The notes beneath the pieces were generated by a model. That model saw nothing but the letters and a program-made list of their open reading frames with translations, did not search any database and was not told the DNA's origin. This document shows, in pieces, positions 23,848-33,367 of a stretch of 64,000 nucleotides of DNA. Where the stretch lies: assembly GCA_022511205.1 (NCBI GenBank), contig JAFLRY010000002.1, forward strand, positions 1-64,000. Reading direction: 5' to 3'. The stretch is from Eubacterium sp. (GTDB lineage: Bacteria > Bacillota > Clostridia > Oscillospirales > Acutalibacteraceae). How positions within the stretch are numbered: the first letter of the stretch is position 1; every line of letters starts with the position of its first letter. The position numbers and the translations under genes are program-made.

Positions 23848-24513
23848 TTAGTCTTGGTTTTCGCCATTCCCTGCAGTCTGCTCCGGTGCTGATCCGGATT
23901 CGGCGGGTTGTGACGGAGTGTAATAAACATTCGTCTGTTCGGTTGTCTGAACAGGCTCAGGTGTAGGCACATACGGCTGTGTCGGTGCTGATGACGGGAT
24001 CTTCGCGCCCTCAAGCAGGAAACTATTATACTCCTTATCCAGCCTTACAAAGCTTGCTACTGCTGAAGCGGAAGCGATGATCCACCACCAGCCGGAAAGC
24101 ATTCCCATGTTAATCGTAGTAAGTACACACTCTATGATACTTACGATTAGCAGAATTATTGCGCAAATCTTGCTTTTTCCAAGATGCATTCCGAGAGTGA
24201 GCGCCAAAAGGATAACCACATCTATCAACGCATAAAAGTTATGGGTCCAAGCGATACCGAAAACCGCTGATATTGCGGCTAAAATATAGCAGGTGATTGC
24301 CATACTGTTTATGCTTTTTCTTAAAGCAGGTGAGGCATATTTTTCAATGAATTCCTTTTTGCTCACAGTTCCCCTGTCTATCGCAGGGGTAGCATTCACA
24401 TAAGCGGGCTGAGTATAAGTTCCGGATACAGCCGGATCTTTCATTTGAGCGCCGCAATAACCGCAAAACGCGGCATCGTTTTCAAGTTCTTTCCCGCACT
24501 TTGGACAAAACAT
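23848..24513 (-). CDS. Zinc-ribbon multi-pass membrane protein
   Basis: The protein of about 221 residues starts with the ribbon CPKCGKELENDAAFCGYCG, then has about four membrane helices (between about 70 and 155) and a proline- and threonine-rich tail. The track starts at 24519; the ATG at 24513 has better spacing from GGAGGAG. It is separated from the islet by the XRE gene and lies 20 bp after leuB on the same strand. Function is unknown. Confidence 0.72.
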   Translation of the reverse strand: MFCPKCGKELENDAAFCGYCGAQMKDPAVSGTYTQPAYVNATPAIDRGTVSKKEFIEKYASPALRKSINSMAITCYILAAISAVFGIAWTHNFYALIDVVILLALTLGMHLGKSKICAIILLIVSIIECVLTTINMGMLSGWWWIIASASAVASFVRLDKEYNSFLLEGAKIPSSAPTQPYVPTPEPVQTTEQTNVYYTPSQPAESGSAPEQTAGNGENQD

Positions 24514-24533
24514 ATTCATTCTCCTCCAATGAT

Positions 24534-25604
24534 TTATATAAGCGAAGCTACGAGATCGCCCATATCGGCGGTGGTTACCATATCAAAGCCCTCCTCGTAG
24601 ATATCGGGGGTTCTCGCTTTGGTAAGGGCGATATCAACGGCGTTTTCGATGGCGTCCGCCGCTTCTGATTCACCAAAGGAATAGCGGAGCATCATCGCGC
24701 CGGAGAGAATTGTTGCCAGCGGATTCGCCTTTTGCTGACCGGCGATGTCAGGTGCCGAGCCGTGGATAGGCTCGTAAAGACCGAAAGTACCCTCCGCAAG
24801 AGAAGCGGATGCGAGCATTCCGATGGAGCCGCTTATCATAGAGGCCTCGTCGGAAAGAATATCGCCGAAAATGTTTGAGGTAACGATCGTATCAAACTGG
24901 CGAGGATTACGAACGAGCTGCATAGCGCAGTTGTCAACGTACATATAAGAAAGTTCGACCTCAGGATAATCAGCCTTTACCTCCTCGGCAACCTTTCTCC
25001 AGAGTCTTGAGGAATCAAGCACATTCGCCTTATCAACTAATGTGAGCTTCTTACCGCGCTTCATAGCGTACTCGAAGCCCGCTTTAACGATTCTCTTGAT
25101 TTCGGGAACAGTGTAGCGCTCCGTATCGTATGCGCCGACGATTCCGTTTTCCTCATACGTTCCCCTATCGCCGAAATAAATTCCGCCTGTAAGCTCACGA
25201 ACGATCAGGATATCAAGACCGTCGCCGATGATCTCCTCTTTAATCGGAGAAGCATTTTTGAGGGGTGCGAAAATTTTTGCGGGGCGAAGATTTGCGAATA
25301 AACCTAAGTCTTCGCGAATAGCAAGCAGACCCTTTTCAGGGCGGTTGTTGCCGGGCTGGGTATCCCACTTGGGGCCGCCTACCGCGCCGAGAAGCACCGC
25401 ATCGGAAGCCTTGCAGGCATCCGCCGTTGCCTGCGGATAGGGCGCGCCCGTTTCATCGATCGCGCAACCGCCGAGAAGCTGATAATTATAATCAACGGAA
25501 AAGCCGAACTTCTCCCCTGCCTTATCAAGCACCTTTATACATTCGTCAACGATTTCCGGGCCGATACCATCACCCTTTAAAACTGTAACCTTGTAATTTT
25601 TCAT
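24534..25604 (-). CDS. leuB: 3-isopropylmalate dehydrogenase
   Basis: LeuB oxidises and decarboxylates 3-isopropylmalate with NAD+ in leucine synthesis. The 356-residue protein shows [11 protein letters not shown] at the start, the substrate arginines in [26 protein letters not shown], and the metal/NAD region [11 protein letters not shown]. It is separated from leuA by two unrelated genes, and leuC/leuD are not in the window. GGAGG lies before the ATG. Confidence 0.97.
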   Translation of the reverse strand: MKNYKVTVLKGDGIGPEIVDECIKVLDKAGEKFGFSVDYNYQLLGGCAIDETGAPYPQATADACKASDAVLLGAVGGPKWDTQPGNNRPEKGLLAIREDLGLFANLRPAKIFAPLKNASPIKEEIIGDGLDILIVRELTGGIYFGDRGTYEENGIVGAYDTERYTVPEIKRIVKAGFEYAMKRGKKLTLVDKANVLDSSRLWRKVAEEVKADYPEVELSYMYVDNCAMQLVRNPRQFDTIVTSNIFGDILSDEASMISGSIGMLASASLAEGTFGLYEPIHGSAPDIAGQQKANPLATILSGAMMLRYSFGESEAADAIENAVDIALTKARTPDIYEEGFDMVTTADMGDLVASLI

Positions 25605-25623
25605 AATATCCTCCGAATTATAC

Positions 25624-26373
25624 CTATAATTTTATGGCTTTCATTTGTAATCTGACATAATCAATGATCCATTTGCCGTCAGTATACAGCTTAGGTCTGC
25701 AAATTTCAACGACTTTTTCAATGATTTCAGCTTTCGTTTCGTCATCGATCCCATTGAATGCCGAGCCTAAAAACATATTTATCCAGTTTTCAAGTCCATT
25801 TTCGCCCACCTGCTCCGTGGGTCTGTCATAAAGCACGGCATATTTAACGGAAAAACCGTGCTTTTCCAGCAGAGGCGCAAACTCGCCGATGGAACGGAAA
25901 TTTAAAGTGTTTTCGTATTTTAAACCGAATGACGCAAAGACTTGCTCCATAGCATTATGAACGGTAACACCATTTCCCTTTCCGCCGAATTCGAACACGA
26001 ATTCTCCGCCTGTTTTCAAATTTTCCGAAATATTTTTCACTAACGCATCGTGATCGACGATCCAGTGAAATACGGCGTTTGAAAAGATCGCGTCCGTTTT
26101 TTCCTCCAGGCGAAATTCGCAGGCATCGTCAAGCCTGAAATCAAGATCAGGATGAAGCTCCTTCGCCTTTTCAAGCATTTGCGGTGAAGCATCTATGCCA
26201 AGCGTACGGTAGCCTTTTTCAATGAGTTGCTCAGTCAGCGCGCCGTTTCCGCACCCTAAATCAACAACAAAGCTTCCTTTCGGCACGGTCAGAAGCTCCA
26301 GAACTCCCTCACCGTATTTGTGGACGAACTGAAAATTATCGGTATAATTGTTGGAATCCCAACGATTCTTCAT
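25624..26373 (-). CDS. Class I SAM-dependent methyltransferase
   Basis: The 249-residue protein has the cofactor motif [15 protein letters not shown] near residue 36, [10 protein letters not shown] (motif II) and [12 protein letters not shown]-like motif IV ([13 protein letters not shown]). The layout resembles trans-aconitate 2-methyltransferase, and small acids are possible substrates, but this is not settled. It lies 20 bp upstream of leuB on the same strand and is probably cotranscribed with it. Confidence 0.85.
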   Translation of the reverse strand: MKNRWDSNNYTDNFQFVHKYGEGVLELLTVPKGSFVVDLGCGNGALTEQLIEKGYRTLGIDASPQMLEKAKELHPDLDFRLDDACEFRLEEKTDAIFSNAVFHWIVDHDALVKNISENLKTGGEFVFEFGGKGNGVTVHNAMEQVFASFGLKYENTLNFRSIGEFAPLLEKHGFSVKYAVLYDRPTEQVGENGLENWINMFLGSAFNGIDDETKAEIIEKVVEICRPKLYTDGKWIIDYVRLQMKAIKL

Positions 26374-26521
26374 AATTTCCTCCGTAATATTTCATTTTTC
26401 TATTAACTCTCTGTTGTTTATTCTTGCGTATTCTATTGGCAGCTATGGAGGTATCCTAAGTCTTTAAGAGATCGTACCATTCTGCTGCCATTAATTTAAT
26501 TTCTTAACAAAATACTGAATA

Positions 26522-27085
26522 CTATTCGTGCTTATCCATAAGTTTTTTCTTTTTTATCGTTGAGCAAAAACCAACTATATAAGATAATAACGCTAACAAT
26601 CCACCAATAAAAAGAAATATTAAGCAAAGCCGTAGAATTACAGAATAATCACCCCAGAACGCTGCATATGCACCTACGAATGCCATAAATGCAGCAATAA
26701 TCGTCTTTTTAATTAACACTCGTCTTGTATACAGTAACCTGTCCATATAAAAATCCTGTATATCCACATTTTCCTTTGTAATCCGAAAGATATCACAATA
26801 TCCACACTGCAACAAATTTCCACGATACTCGTCTGACTTCAAGATACTTTCCCATTCCAAAATCGGCCAAGTGTCTTTGGGAAATATGTATGTTAATACA
26901 TATTGTACTTTCTTTGGAGTAGACCTTTGAAAAGTAAAAAGATAGCGAAATCTTGATCTAACAAAACGATATCCATTCTGTTCCTCTTCACATAGTATTT
27001 TCTCGGCTTTTTCCAAATTCCAAAATGGGAAGAATATGAATTTTTGTTTTTGCTCGACTGACTTAGAATAATAATGCTTTTCCAA
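26522..27085 (-). CDS. DUF2812-like membrane protein
   Basis: The protein of about 187 residues has an N-terminal soluble region with the pattern FIFFPFWNLEKAEKILCEEEQNGYRF, typical of DUF2812, and two C-terminal membrane helices (about 125-175). The track starts at a GTG inside the ribosome site; TTG at 27085, 11 bases after AGGAGG, is more likely. DUF2812 genes often pair with PadR regulators, but none is adjacent. The gene is more AT-rich than leuA and leuB, which suggests a later insertion. Confidence 0.65.
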   Translation of the reverse strand: MEKHYYSKSVEQKQKFIFFPFWNLEKAEKILCEEEQNGYRFVRSRFRYLFTFQRSTPKKVQYVLTYIFPKDTWPILEWESILKSDEYRGNLLQCGYCDIFRITKENVDIQDFYMDRLLYTRRVLIKKTIIAAFMAFVGAYAAFWGDYSVILRLCLIFLFIGGLLALLSYIVGFCSTIKKKKLMDKHE

Positions 27086-27179
27086 TAGATAATACACCTC
27101 CTAATATGCGCCAAACAATTGAAGATGTCCTTCTTGATAAAGTTTTTCACGCACAATGCTAAGTCATTACTCCGTGTAC

Positions 27180-28916
27180 TTAACAAACGTCAAAGATGCC
27201 GGGCATGGTATCATCACGCATCGTATCCGCCTGATCGCGGTTGATGGCGCAGACGATGCCCTTCATTGAAGCGTAGCTGATATTGTGGCTTACGCCGATA
27301 CCGAAAACATCCTTGCCCTGCGGGTTTTTCAGATGGATATAGCTGATAGCTTTGGAATCACTGCCGACAGAAATGGCGTGCTCGCTGTAGTCAACGAAGC
27401 TGTAATCTGTGAGTCCGATCTCCTTAATTGCTGAGAAGAACGCACCAATCGGGCCGCTTCCCGTGCCTTCTATCCTTACGGGTGCGTTATCCTTATACTT
27501 GATCTCGCCGCTGAAATGAACGGTGGTGAGATAATCCGCTTCGTTCTTTTCCTCATAAACCTTATAATTAAGTAGTCTGTAGGGGCCGCAGACGTTTCTG
27601 TATTCCTTTTGGAAGAGGTCGAAAACCTCGTGGGTCAGAAGCTCCTTGCCCTTTTCATCGCAGGCGTGCTTGACCACTGCGCCGAACTCCGCATGCATAG
27701 CCTTGGGCATCTTAATACCGTATTCATTGGCAAGCACGAACGCCGCGCCGCCCTTTCCGCTCTGGGAATTAATGCGGATGACCGGCTCGTATTCTCTGCC
27801 TACGTCTGCGGGGTCGATGGGAAGATAGGGAACCTCCCAAAAATCGGAATGGGTCTCATCCATATAATTCTTGCCCTTGTTGATCGCGTCCTGATGAGAG
27901 CCAGAAAACGCGGTGAATACCAGCTCGCCGGCATAGGGCTGACGGGGCGGAACCTTCATCTTGGTGGTGCGCTCGTAAACCTCTTTGATCGCGTTGATAT
28001 CGCTGAAATCAAGCTCGGGATCAACGCCCTGCGTCCACATATTCAGCGCCAGCGTAACCATATCCACGTTGCCCGTACGCTCGCCGTTTCCGAAAAGCGT
28101 ACCCTCAACACGGTCCGCACCCGCCATAAGGGCAAGCTCCGTTGCGGCAACGCCCTCGCCTCTGTCGTTATGCGGGTGAAGTGAGATGATCGCGCAGTCT
28201 CTGTTTTTCATATGGCGGCAGAAATATTCGATCTGATCCGCGTAGCCGTTGGGCGTTGAGCATTCAACAGTAGAGGGCAGGTTGAGAATAATGGGATTCT
28301 CAGGCGTGGGCTGCATAACCTCCATCACCTTTTCGCAGATCTCGATAGCATTATCAATTTCCGTGCCTGTAAAGGATTCGGGTGAATACTCGTATCTGAT
28401 ATTCATATCGGGGTTTTCCGCAAGCTCCTTATCGGTAAGCTCCTTGATAAGCTTCGCGCCGTTGACAGCGATATCAATAACGCCCTGCATATCCGTTTTG
28501 AAAACCACCTTGCGCTGAAGCGTGGAGGTGGAATTATAGAAATGAACGATAACGTTCTTCGCGCCCCTGATCGCCTCAAAGGTTTTCTTGATAAGATGCT
28601 CGCGCGCCTGAACGAGAACCTGAATGGTAACGTCATCGGGGATATAATTGCCGTCGATAAGCGTTCTTAAAATCTCGTATTCCGTTTCAGAAGCTGAGGG
28701 GAAGCCCACCTCGATCTCTTTAACGCCGATTTTTAAAAGCGTGTGGAAAAGCTCCAGCTTCTCCTGAAGATTCATCGGGTCTACCAGCGCCTGATTGCCG
28801 TCTCTTAAATCGACGGAACACCAGATAGGCGCTCTGGTGATTACCTTATCCGGCCACGTTCTGTCCGGAATGTTGATGGGTTTAAACGGTGTGTACTTTC
28901 TGAATCCGTCTAACAT
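27180..28916 (-). CDS. leuA: 2-isopropylmalate synthase
   Basis: LeuA condenses acetyl-CoA with 2-ketoisovalerate, the first committed step to leucine. The 578-residue protein has the catalytic SVDLRDGNQALVDP near residue 38, the metal site HPHNDRGEG and the C-terminal regulatory domain that binds leucine. The length fits the longer LeuA type. The start at 28916 follows AAAGGAG; the track adds 12 codons. A T-box leader controls it. Confidence 0.96.
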   Translation of the reverse strand: MLDGFRKYTPFKPINIPDRTWPDKVITRAPIWCSVDLRDGNQALVDPMNLQEKLELFHTLLKIGVKEIEVGFPSASETEYEILRTLIDGNYIPDDVTIQVLVQAREHLIKKTFEAIRGAKNVIVHFYNSTSTLQRKVVFKTDMQGVIDIAVNGAKLIKELTDKELAENPDMNIRYEYSPESFTGTEIDNAIEICEKVMEVMQPTPENPIILNLPSTVECSTPNGYADQIEYFCRHMKNRDCAIISLHPHNDRGEGVAATELALMAGADRVEGTLFGNGERTGNVDMVTLALNMWTQGVDPELDFSDINAIKEVYERTTKMKVPPRQPYAGELVFTAFSGSHQDAINKGKNYMDETHSDFWEVPYLPIDPADVGREYEPVIRINSQSGKGGAAFVLANEYGIKMPKAMHAEFGAVVKHACDEKGKELLTHEVFDLFQKEYRNVCGPYRLLNYKVYEEKNEADYLTTVHFSGEIKYKDNAPVRIEGTGSGPIGAFFSAIKEIGLTDYSFVDYSEHAISVGSDSKAISYIHLKNPQGKDVFGIGVSHNISYASMKGIVCAINRDQADTMRDDTMPGIFDVC

Positions 28917-28951
28917 AATGATTTCTCCTTTCGTATTCGGGGAGCTATTCA

Positions 28952-28989
28952 AGGCAAATCAGCCACGCTTCATTCGGATCGTTTTGCCT
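28952..28989. repeat. Family B palindromic repeat, copy 2
   Basis: The sequence aggcaaatcagcc...tttgcct repeats the ends of the element at 205-253. It lies between the T-box terminator and the leuA ribosome site. Confidence 0.5.
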
Positions 28990-29268
28990 AAAAAAATACA
29001 CCCCTATGAGATATAGGGGTGTAGAAATCTACACGGTACCACCCTACTTCAGCAGAAAAATCTGCCCTTTAGCATCTGACAATGCCTTAACCTTTAACGC
29101 GGTCACGCGTCTGCCCCTATTAACCGATAGTCTTTTCAAGGCAGCAACTCCACGGAGAGCTATGCATTACAATTTCCGTATCGGCTTTCACCAACCGCCG
29201 ACTCTCTGCAACTGAAAACAATAATCTTTTTCCGCTTCCCAGTCTTTTATGGGTACTATTTAATTAGT
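28990..29268 (-). promoter_or_regulatory. T-box leader of leuA, tRNA-Leu sensing
   Basis: The minus strand carries the T-box sequence AGGGTGGTACCGTG (29032-29045), which pairs with the end of uncharged tRNA, followed by the terminator ACACCCCTAT/ATAGGGGTGT (28998-29022) and a run of T. Upstream is stem I with GAGAGTCGGCGGTTGGTGAAA. A CTC in AGCTCTCC (about 29155-29160) could be the leucine specifier; the gene it serves supports this, though I did not fold the stem. Confidence 0.92.
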
Positions 29269-29274
29269 AAATTC

Positions 29275-29302
29275 ATTATAACATTAAATTTATAATTGTC
29301 AA
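29275..29302 (-). promoter_or_regulatory. Sigma-A promoter of the leuA leader
   Basis: TTGACA (29297-29302) and TATAAT (29275-29280) are 16 bp apart on the minus strand. The -35 box directly follows the hairpin GCCCC/GGGGC (29303-29320), which may end the upstream gene. Confidence 0.88.
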
Positions 29303-29334
29303 GCCCCTTTGTTCCGGGGCTTTTCCGTTTGTGC

Positions 29335-29976
29335 TTACAACTGAGAATAGCCGTAGCCGTTGGCGATAGCGTCCACGGGAACGCCCATTCTGCAAAGCGG
29401 ACAATTGTGAACGTCGTAAACCTCGTAGCCTGGCAAATCTTCTTCGGTAAAAATGGAATTTACCTCTATGCCCGCTATGCTTCTTGCGGAGCTGAACGCC
29501 GCGGAAATTCCAACAACCGTTCCGCCGTAATACCCAACGCTTTCTATCGCCCTTTCAACTGTGCGCCCGCTGGTGATACAGGACATAATGATGATAACTC
29601 TCTTATCTCTTATCATTCTCTGGAGATTATCTCGGAAAATGATATTACCCTGCGCGTCATACTCAGCGCCGAGAGAGTAAATGCTATGGTTTGGATTGGG
29701 ATTCATCATCGAGGGTCTTGCCAGCTCGTGGGCAAGATACGCGCCCAGCGTCTGAGTTTCATAAAGGCAGAGAACTGTATCTGCCTCAATGCCCCGCGTA
29801 TTATAGTATTCGGAAAGAAGCATTGCCGTATCGGTAGAAACCTCGTGATTATGCTTTATATCAGACGTTCCCACGTAATAATTGATATGGGCGTTTGCCG
29901 TGATAAAATGCCCGTGCTTAACGCGAATAAACACGCGCTCATCCCTCGGCGAGGTAATTTTAATAACGTTATCCAT
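29335..29976 (-). CDS. Phosphoribosyltransferase-like protein
   Basis: This protein of about 213 residues resembles the orotate phosphoribosyltransferase-like fold: VIIIMSCITSGRTVERAIE near residue 135 corresponds to the PRPP loop, but the classical acidic pair at its start is not clear. The C-terminus has CPLCRMGVPVDA, a possible metal or substrate site. The track starts 13 codons earlier; ATG at 29976 has AAAGGG upstream. No pyrimidine gene is adjacent, so the substrate is left open. Confidence 0.65.
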   Translation of the reverse strand: MDNVIKITSPRDERVFIRVKHGHFITANAHINYYVGTSDIKHNHEVSTDTAMLLSEYYNTRGIEADTVLCLYETQTLGAYLAHELARPSMMNPNPNHSIYSLGAEYDAQGNIIFRDNLQRMIRDKRVIIIMSCITSGRTVERAIESVGYYGGTVVGISAAFSSARSIAGIEVNSIFTEEDLPGYEVYDVHNCPLCRMGVPVDAIANGYGYSQL

Positions 29977-30163
29977 AAAATCAGCCCTTTTCTGTAGGTT
30001 GAGAAAGCCGGACACAAGCCGGTTTCCTCAACTTTAATTTTACAACAAGTGCAAAGCCTTTTCAACAACCGCAGGCGTAGAAAAGTTTTAGGCGATTTTA
30101 GTTAAACTATACAAACAGTAATCTTAAACAAATTTCATTCTTCAAAAAATGTTTAATTAGCTA

Positions 30164-30192
30164 TTGACACGGCATATGCCTTATGTCATAAT
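30164..30192 (+). promoter_or_regulatory. Sigma-A promoter of the PadR operon
   Basis: TTGACA (30164-30169) and CATAAT (30187-30192) are 17 bp apart. The perfect palindrome GGCATATGCC (30171-30180) lies inside the spacer and could be the PadR operator. Confidence 0.75.
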
Positions 30193-30226
30193 ATACATAG
30201 ATTTCCAAGGTATAGGAGGAACGATT

Positions 30227-30553
30227 ATGAAAATCAGCAAAGAATTATTAAAAGGCAGCACGGAGGCGCTGGTGCTTTCCGCCATATCCCGCGAGGATAT
30301 GTACGGCTACAAAATTGTTAAGGAGATAGATATGGCAAGCGGCGGAGCGTTCGTTCTCAACGAGGGCACGCTCTACCCCATTCTGCATTCCTTTGAAAAC
30401 GACGGCCTGGTGGAAAGCTACTGGGAGGAGTTTGAAAACCGCAAGCGCAAATACTACCACATTACGAAAAAGGGCAGACGCGCCCTTGCGGTCAAAAAGG
30501 AGGAATTCGAATATTTCTCCACGTCCGTTAAAAAGGTTCTGGAGTTTGCGTGA
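30227..30553 (+). CDS. PadR family transcriptional regulator
   Basis: The 108-residue PadR winged-helix protein has the core STEALVLSAISREDMYGYKIV, then LNEGTLYPILHSFENDGLV (recognition helix) and RKYYHITKKGRRAL (wing). The ATG at 30227 follows AGGAGG; the track begins at 30164 within the promoter. It overlaps the next gene by one base and so is cotranscribed with the membrane proteins it likely controls. Confidence 0.93.
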   Translation: MKISKELLKGSTEALVLSAISREDMYGYKIVKEIDMASGGAFVLNEGTLYPILHSFENDGLVESYWEEFENRKRKYYHITKKGRRALAVKKEEFEYFSTSVKKVLEFA

Positions 30554-31860
30554 TGAAAGACTTCCTGCGTTCTGCCGAGGAGCAGTTAAAATTTAATAAA
30601 GACAAAAGCTCCGTTATGGCGGAGCTGGGCGATCACGTGGAGACGAAAAAAGAGTTTTTCGAAAGCATAGGCTATGATAAAGAAGCAAGCGCAGAAAAAG
30701 CAAACGAAGCTATGGGTGACGGCGAGATCGTTGGGCAACGGCTGAATAAGATACACCGCTCCAATAGATTGCTGTCAGGGATTCTTTTCATGCTTCTTGC
30801 GGCCGTTAACACTTTGATAAAGAACAATACATTCGCTGAAGATAATGACTTCTTTTTGCATACTTTCCTTTGGGCATTGTTAACTTTGGTAGTAGATTTA
30901 TGTATCACCGCTGTAGCTATCAAACGTAAAGACAAAGAAACATCTCTGTATTCAATCTTTTTTTCTTTCTTTCCGCTTTTAGCGCGTAACTTCGTTTTAG
31001 CACAGCCTCTTTGCAATCTTATATTTCTCAGCATAAACAACGATGCATTTAACAGCATGTACTATCATTACAATTTCTTTCGCATTGTAATAACAATATT
31101 ACTGAGCATGCCAATCGTTGTTCCAAATGTTTTTAACATTCATCATTGCAAACAGATAAAGGAGCTTACGAACACAAAAAAGCACAATGAGATATCAAGA
31201 TTTATGCGCAATGCGTGCATTTTTGCAGCAATAATCAGCATAGTGCTATCCGTTCCTTTTTATGCTATAAACAACATCATATGCTTAAAGCAGGCTGAAT
31301 TACGCAGCACCCTTTTCGATTTTGCTTTGGACACAGCCGGCAAATTTGATTACGATGAATGGGATGAACTTACGGAGTATTTAAAAAGCTGTGAATATAG
31401 CTTTGAATATAACGAATATAATGTTCTTCAAGATGAACCCAACCAACTTCACTATCGAATAGAAAAATACACATACCGTAAAGGTGATTGGTTTGTAAGC
31501 TTTACGTTTGATGAAAAGGAAACCGCAAACGGATATCGTGTAGAAGTTAATCACCAAATTGATAATCTTTCTCTTGAATACCTCTATCTGACTGACGAAA
31601 GCTGGCGGGAATTGAGAGAAAAACTCGGTGAGCCATACGAGGGAACTGACAATGTAGCGAAGCTTTCTGCTTGTGAAATAAGAAGCATTATGAAGGGATT
31701 TAGTTTTACCGGCATAAGTGTTGAAAAACAAATGGATAACACAGTTTATAACTATGAATGGCTTCTGCCTTTTTATGCAAACCGTAAAGATTTCAGCCGC
31801 TACAATTTCCAATTCGATTGCGAAAGCAACGGTATATGTTATCAGTATAAATGGTATTAG
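30553..31860 (+). CDS. PadR-partner membrane protein 1
   Basis: The 435-residue protein has a soluble N-terminus (MKDFLRSAEEQLKFNKDKSSVMAEL...) of the permease-prefix/DUF1700 sort often coupled to PadR, then four to six membrane helices (about 72-250) and an outer C-terminal region rich in Tyr and Glu. ATG at 30553 overlaps the PadR stop. It is a paralogue of the next gene, almost identical in the first 60 residues and divergent later. Function is unknown; a stress or envelope sensor is possible. Confidence 0.75.
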   Translation: MKDFLRSAEEQLKFNKDKSSVMAELGDHVETKKEFFESIGYDKEASAEKANEAMGDGEIVGQRLNKIHRSNRLLSGILFMLLAAVNTLIKNNTFAEDNDFFLHTFLWALLTLVVDLCITAVAIKRKDKETSLYSIFFSFFPLLARNFVLAQPLCNLIFLSINNDAFNSMYYHYNFFRIVITILLSMPIVVPNVFNIHHCKQIKELTNTKKHNEISRFMRNACIFAAIISIVLSVPFYAINNIICLKQAELRSTLFDFALDTAGKFDYDEWDELTEYLKSCEYSFEYNEYNVLQDEPNQLHYRIEKYTYRKGDWFVSFTFDEKETANGYRVEVNHQIDNLSLEYLYLTDESWRELREKLGEPYEGTDNVAKLSACEIRSIMKGFSFTGISVEKQMDNTVYNYEWLLPFYANRKDFSRYNFQFDCESNGICYQYKWY

Positions 31861-31885
31861 AACAAAAAAGGCGATGATTTCGATT

Positions 31886-33328
31886 ATGAATGATTTTTTA
31901 CGTTCTGCCGAGGCGCAGTTAAAATTTAATAAAGACAAAAGCTCCGTTATGGCGGAGTTAGGCGATCACGTGGAGACGAAAGTTGAGTTTTTCGAAAGCA
32001 TAGGCTACGATGAGGAAGCCAGCGCAGAAAAGGCTAATGAAGCTATGGGAAGCGGCGAGATCATCGGTCAACGGCTGAATCAAATACATAACCGTATGCG
32101 GAAGGCTTCTGCTTATTTGATCGTTGCCTCCGCAATCGCAAATATTGGTCTGAACGCGGCTATTTTGCTTGCTGATAAAAGCAATTATTCCATCCCCTAT
32201 GCGGCGGCATTGTTTATTTTGGTTTGCAATTTGGCGTTCACTTATGCCGCAATCAAATTCAAAAGCCTTTGGCTATCCGCCGCTTCGATGATTTTTTCCT
32301 TAGCGGCAGTGTGGCTGTCTTCGCCGTATCTTTCCTATCCCCTATGCAATCTTATCATTAATCATTTAAACAGTGACCCGAGCAAAATTTATAGCTTTTC
32401 AAGTATTATGCTATCCATTTGCTTAAGCGCACTCGTTTTTCTGCCGAATGGATTTAATATCTATCATTGTGCGCAGATGAAGCGGCTGAAAAACACAAAA
32501 AAACAGAACTGCGTTGCTGCGGCGTTGCGCAACGCCTGCTTAATACTGGGAATCTTGATATTTATACTTTCATTCCCCTATTACGCGATGAATGACAGCT
32601 TATGCGAGGAACAGGCGCAAATCCGTGAGGAGCTTATGGATTTTGCCTTTGAAGCGGTGAACGAATACGATTTTAAGGATAAAGATGAATTAGAGGAGTT
32701 CCTTGAAAACAGCAAATATGATTTTGAATACACGCCGGAGTATGAAGAATACGGTGAATTTAAAAACACACCCATAACGCACGGTTATGTGTATCGCATT
32801 GGTAATTGGGAGATTAAATTTGAATTTTACAATTCTGATTATTGGCTCAAATACAGCGCGCCCCGCGATAAATACGGAGTATCCGTAAGCAATATTACGT
32901 TTAATATTTCGCAAAGATACCTTATTACTTCCGCAGAACAACAGGAAAAGCTGTCCGACACTATTATAAACCCAAAACATAATTCAACAATGTATTCCAT
33001 TTATTCTTCTACACTACCGGGGGAAGAGCCGATTCAACTTCCTCAGGAATTTTTTACAGCTGACGTTATATGGATGGGTCCACGAACTGCGGTAGGTATG
33101 TCGGCTGATGAAATCAGAGAAGCGATGCACGGCGTTTCACTAATGGCTATCGGATTATATAAAAACGGAAGTTCAACAATGTATTACTACGATTATCAAG
33201 GGCTTGATACATCAAACCGTTTGTTCATATATTGCTACAGCTTTTATTGCGACGATGAAAATATCTGCACAAATTATGATTTGATTTACGATTACCACAC
33301 CATAACCGCTTCATGGCAAAACAAATAG
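31886..33328 (+). CDS. PadR-partner membrane protein 2, paralogue
   Basis: The 480-residue protein starts MNDFLRSAEAQLKFNKDKS, the same N-terminal domain as the previous gene, with membrane helices (about 70-255) and a different outer domain. The track starts at 31718, inside the upstream gene; the ATG at 31886 is chosen by alignment with the paralogue and has only a weak AAGG site. It is the last gene of the operon, and its stop codon touches the terminator stem. Confidence 0.75.
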   Translation: MNDFLRSAEAQLKFNKDKSSVMAELGDHVETKVEFFESIGYDEEASAEKANEAMGSGEIIGQRLNQIHNRMRKASAYLIVASAIANIGLNAAILLADKSNYSIPYAAALFILVCNLAFTYAAIKFKSLWLSAASMIFSLAAVWLSSPYLSYPLCNLIINHLNSDPSKIYSFSSIMLSICLSALVFLPNGFNIYHCAQMKRLKNTKKQNCVAAALRNACLILGILIFILSFPYYAMNDSLCEEQAQIREELMDFAFEAVNEYDFKDKDELEEFLENSKYDFEYTPEYEEYGEFKNTPITHGYVYRIGNWEIKFEFYNSDYWLKYSAPRDKYGVSVSNITFNISQRYLITSAEQQEKLSDTIINPKHNSTMYSIYSSTLPGEEPIQLPQEFFTADVIWMGPRTAVGMSADEIREAMHGVSLMAIGLYKNGSSTMYYYDYQGLDTSNRLFIYCYSFYCDDENICTNYDLIYDYHTITASWQNK

Positions 33329-33355
33329 GACGCGATAAACTCGCGTCCCTTTTTT
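33328..33355. terminator. Terminator of the PadR operon, probably bidirectional
   Basis: GGACGCG (33328-33334) pairs with CGCGTCC (33342-33348), followed by CTTTTTT. It is also 13 bp beyond gpmI on the other strand. Confidence 0.85.
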
Positions 33356-33367
33356 ATACAGATTATA

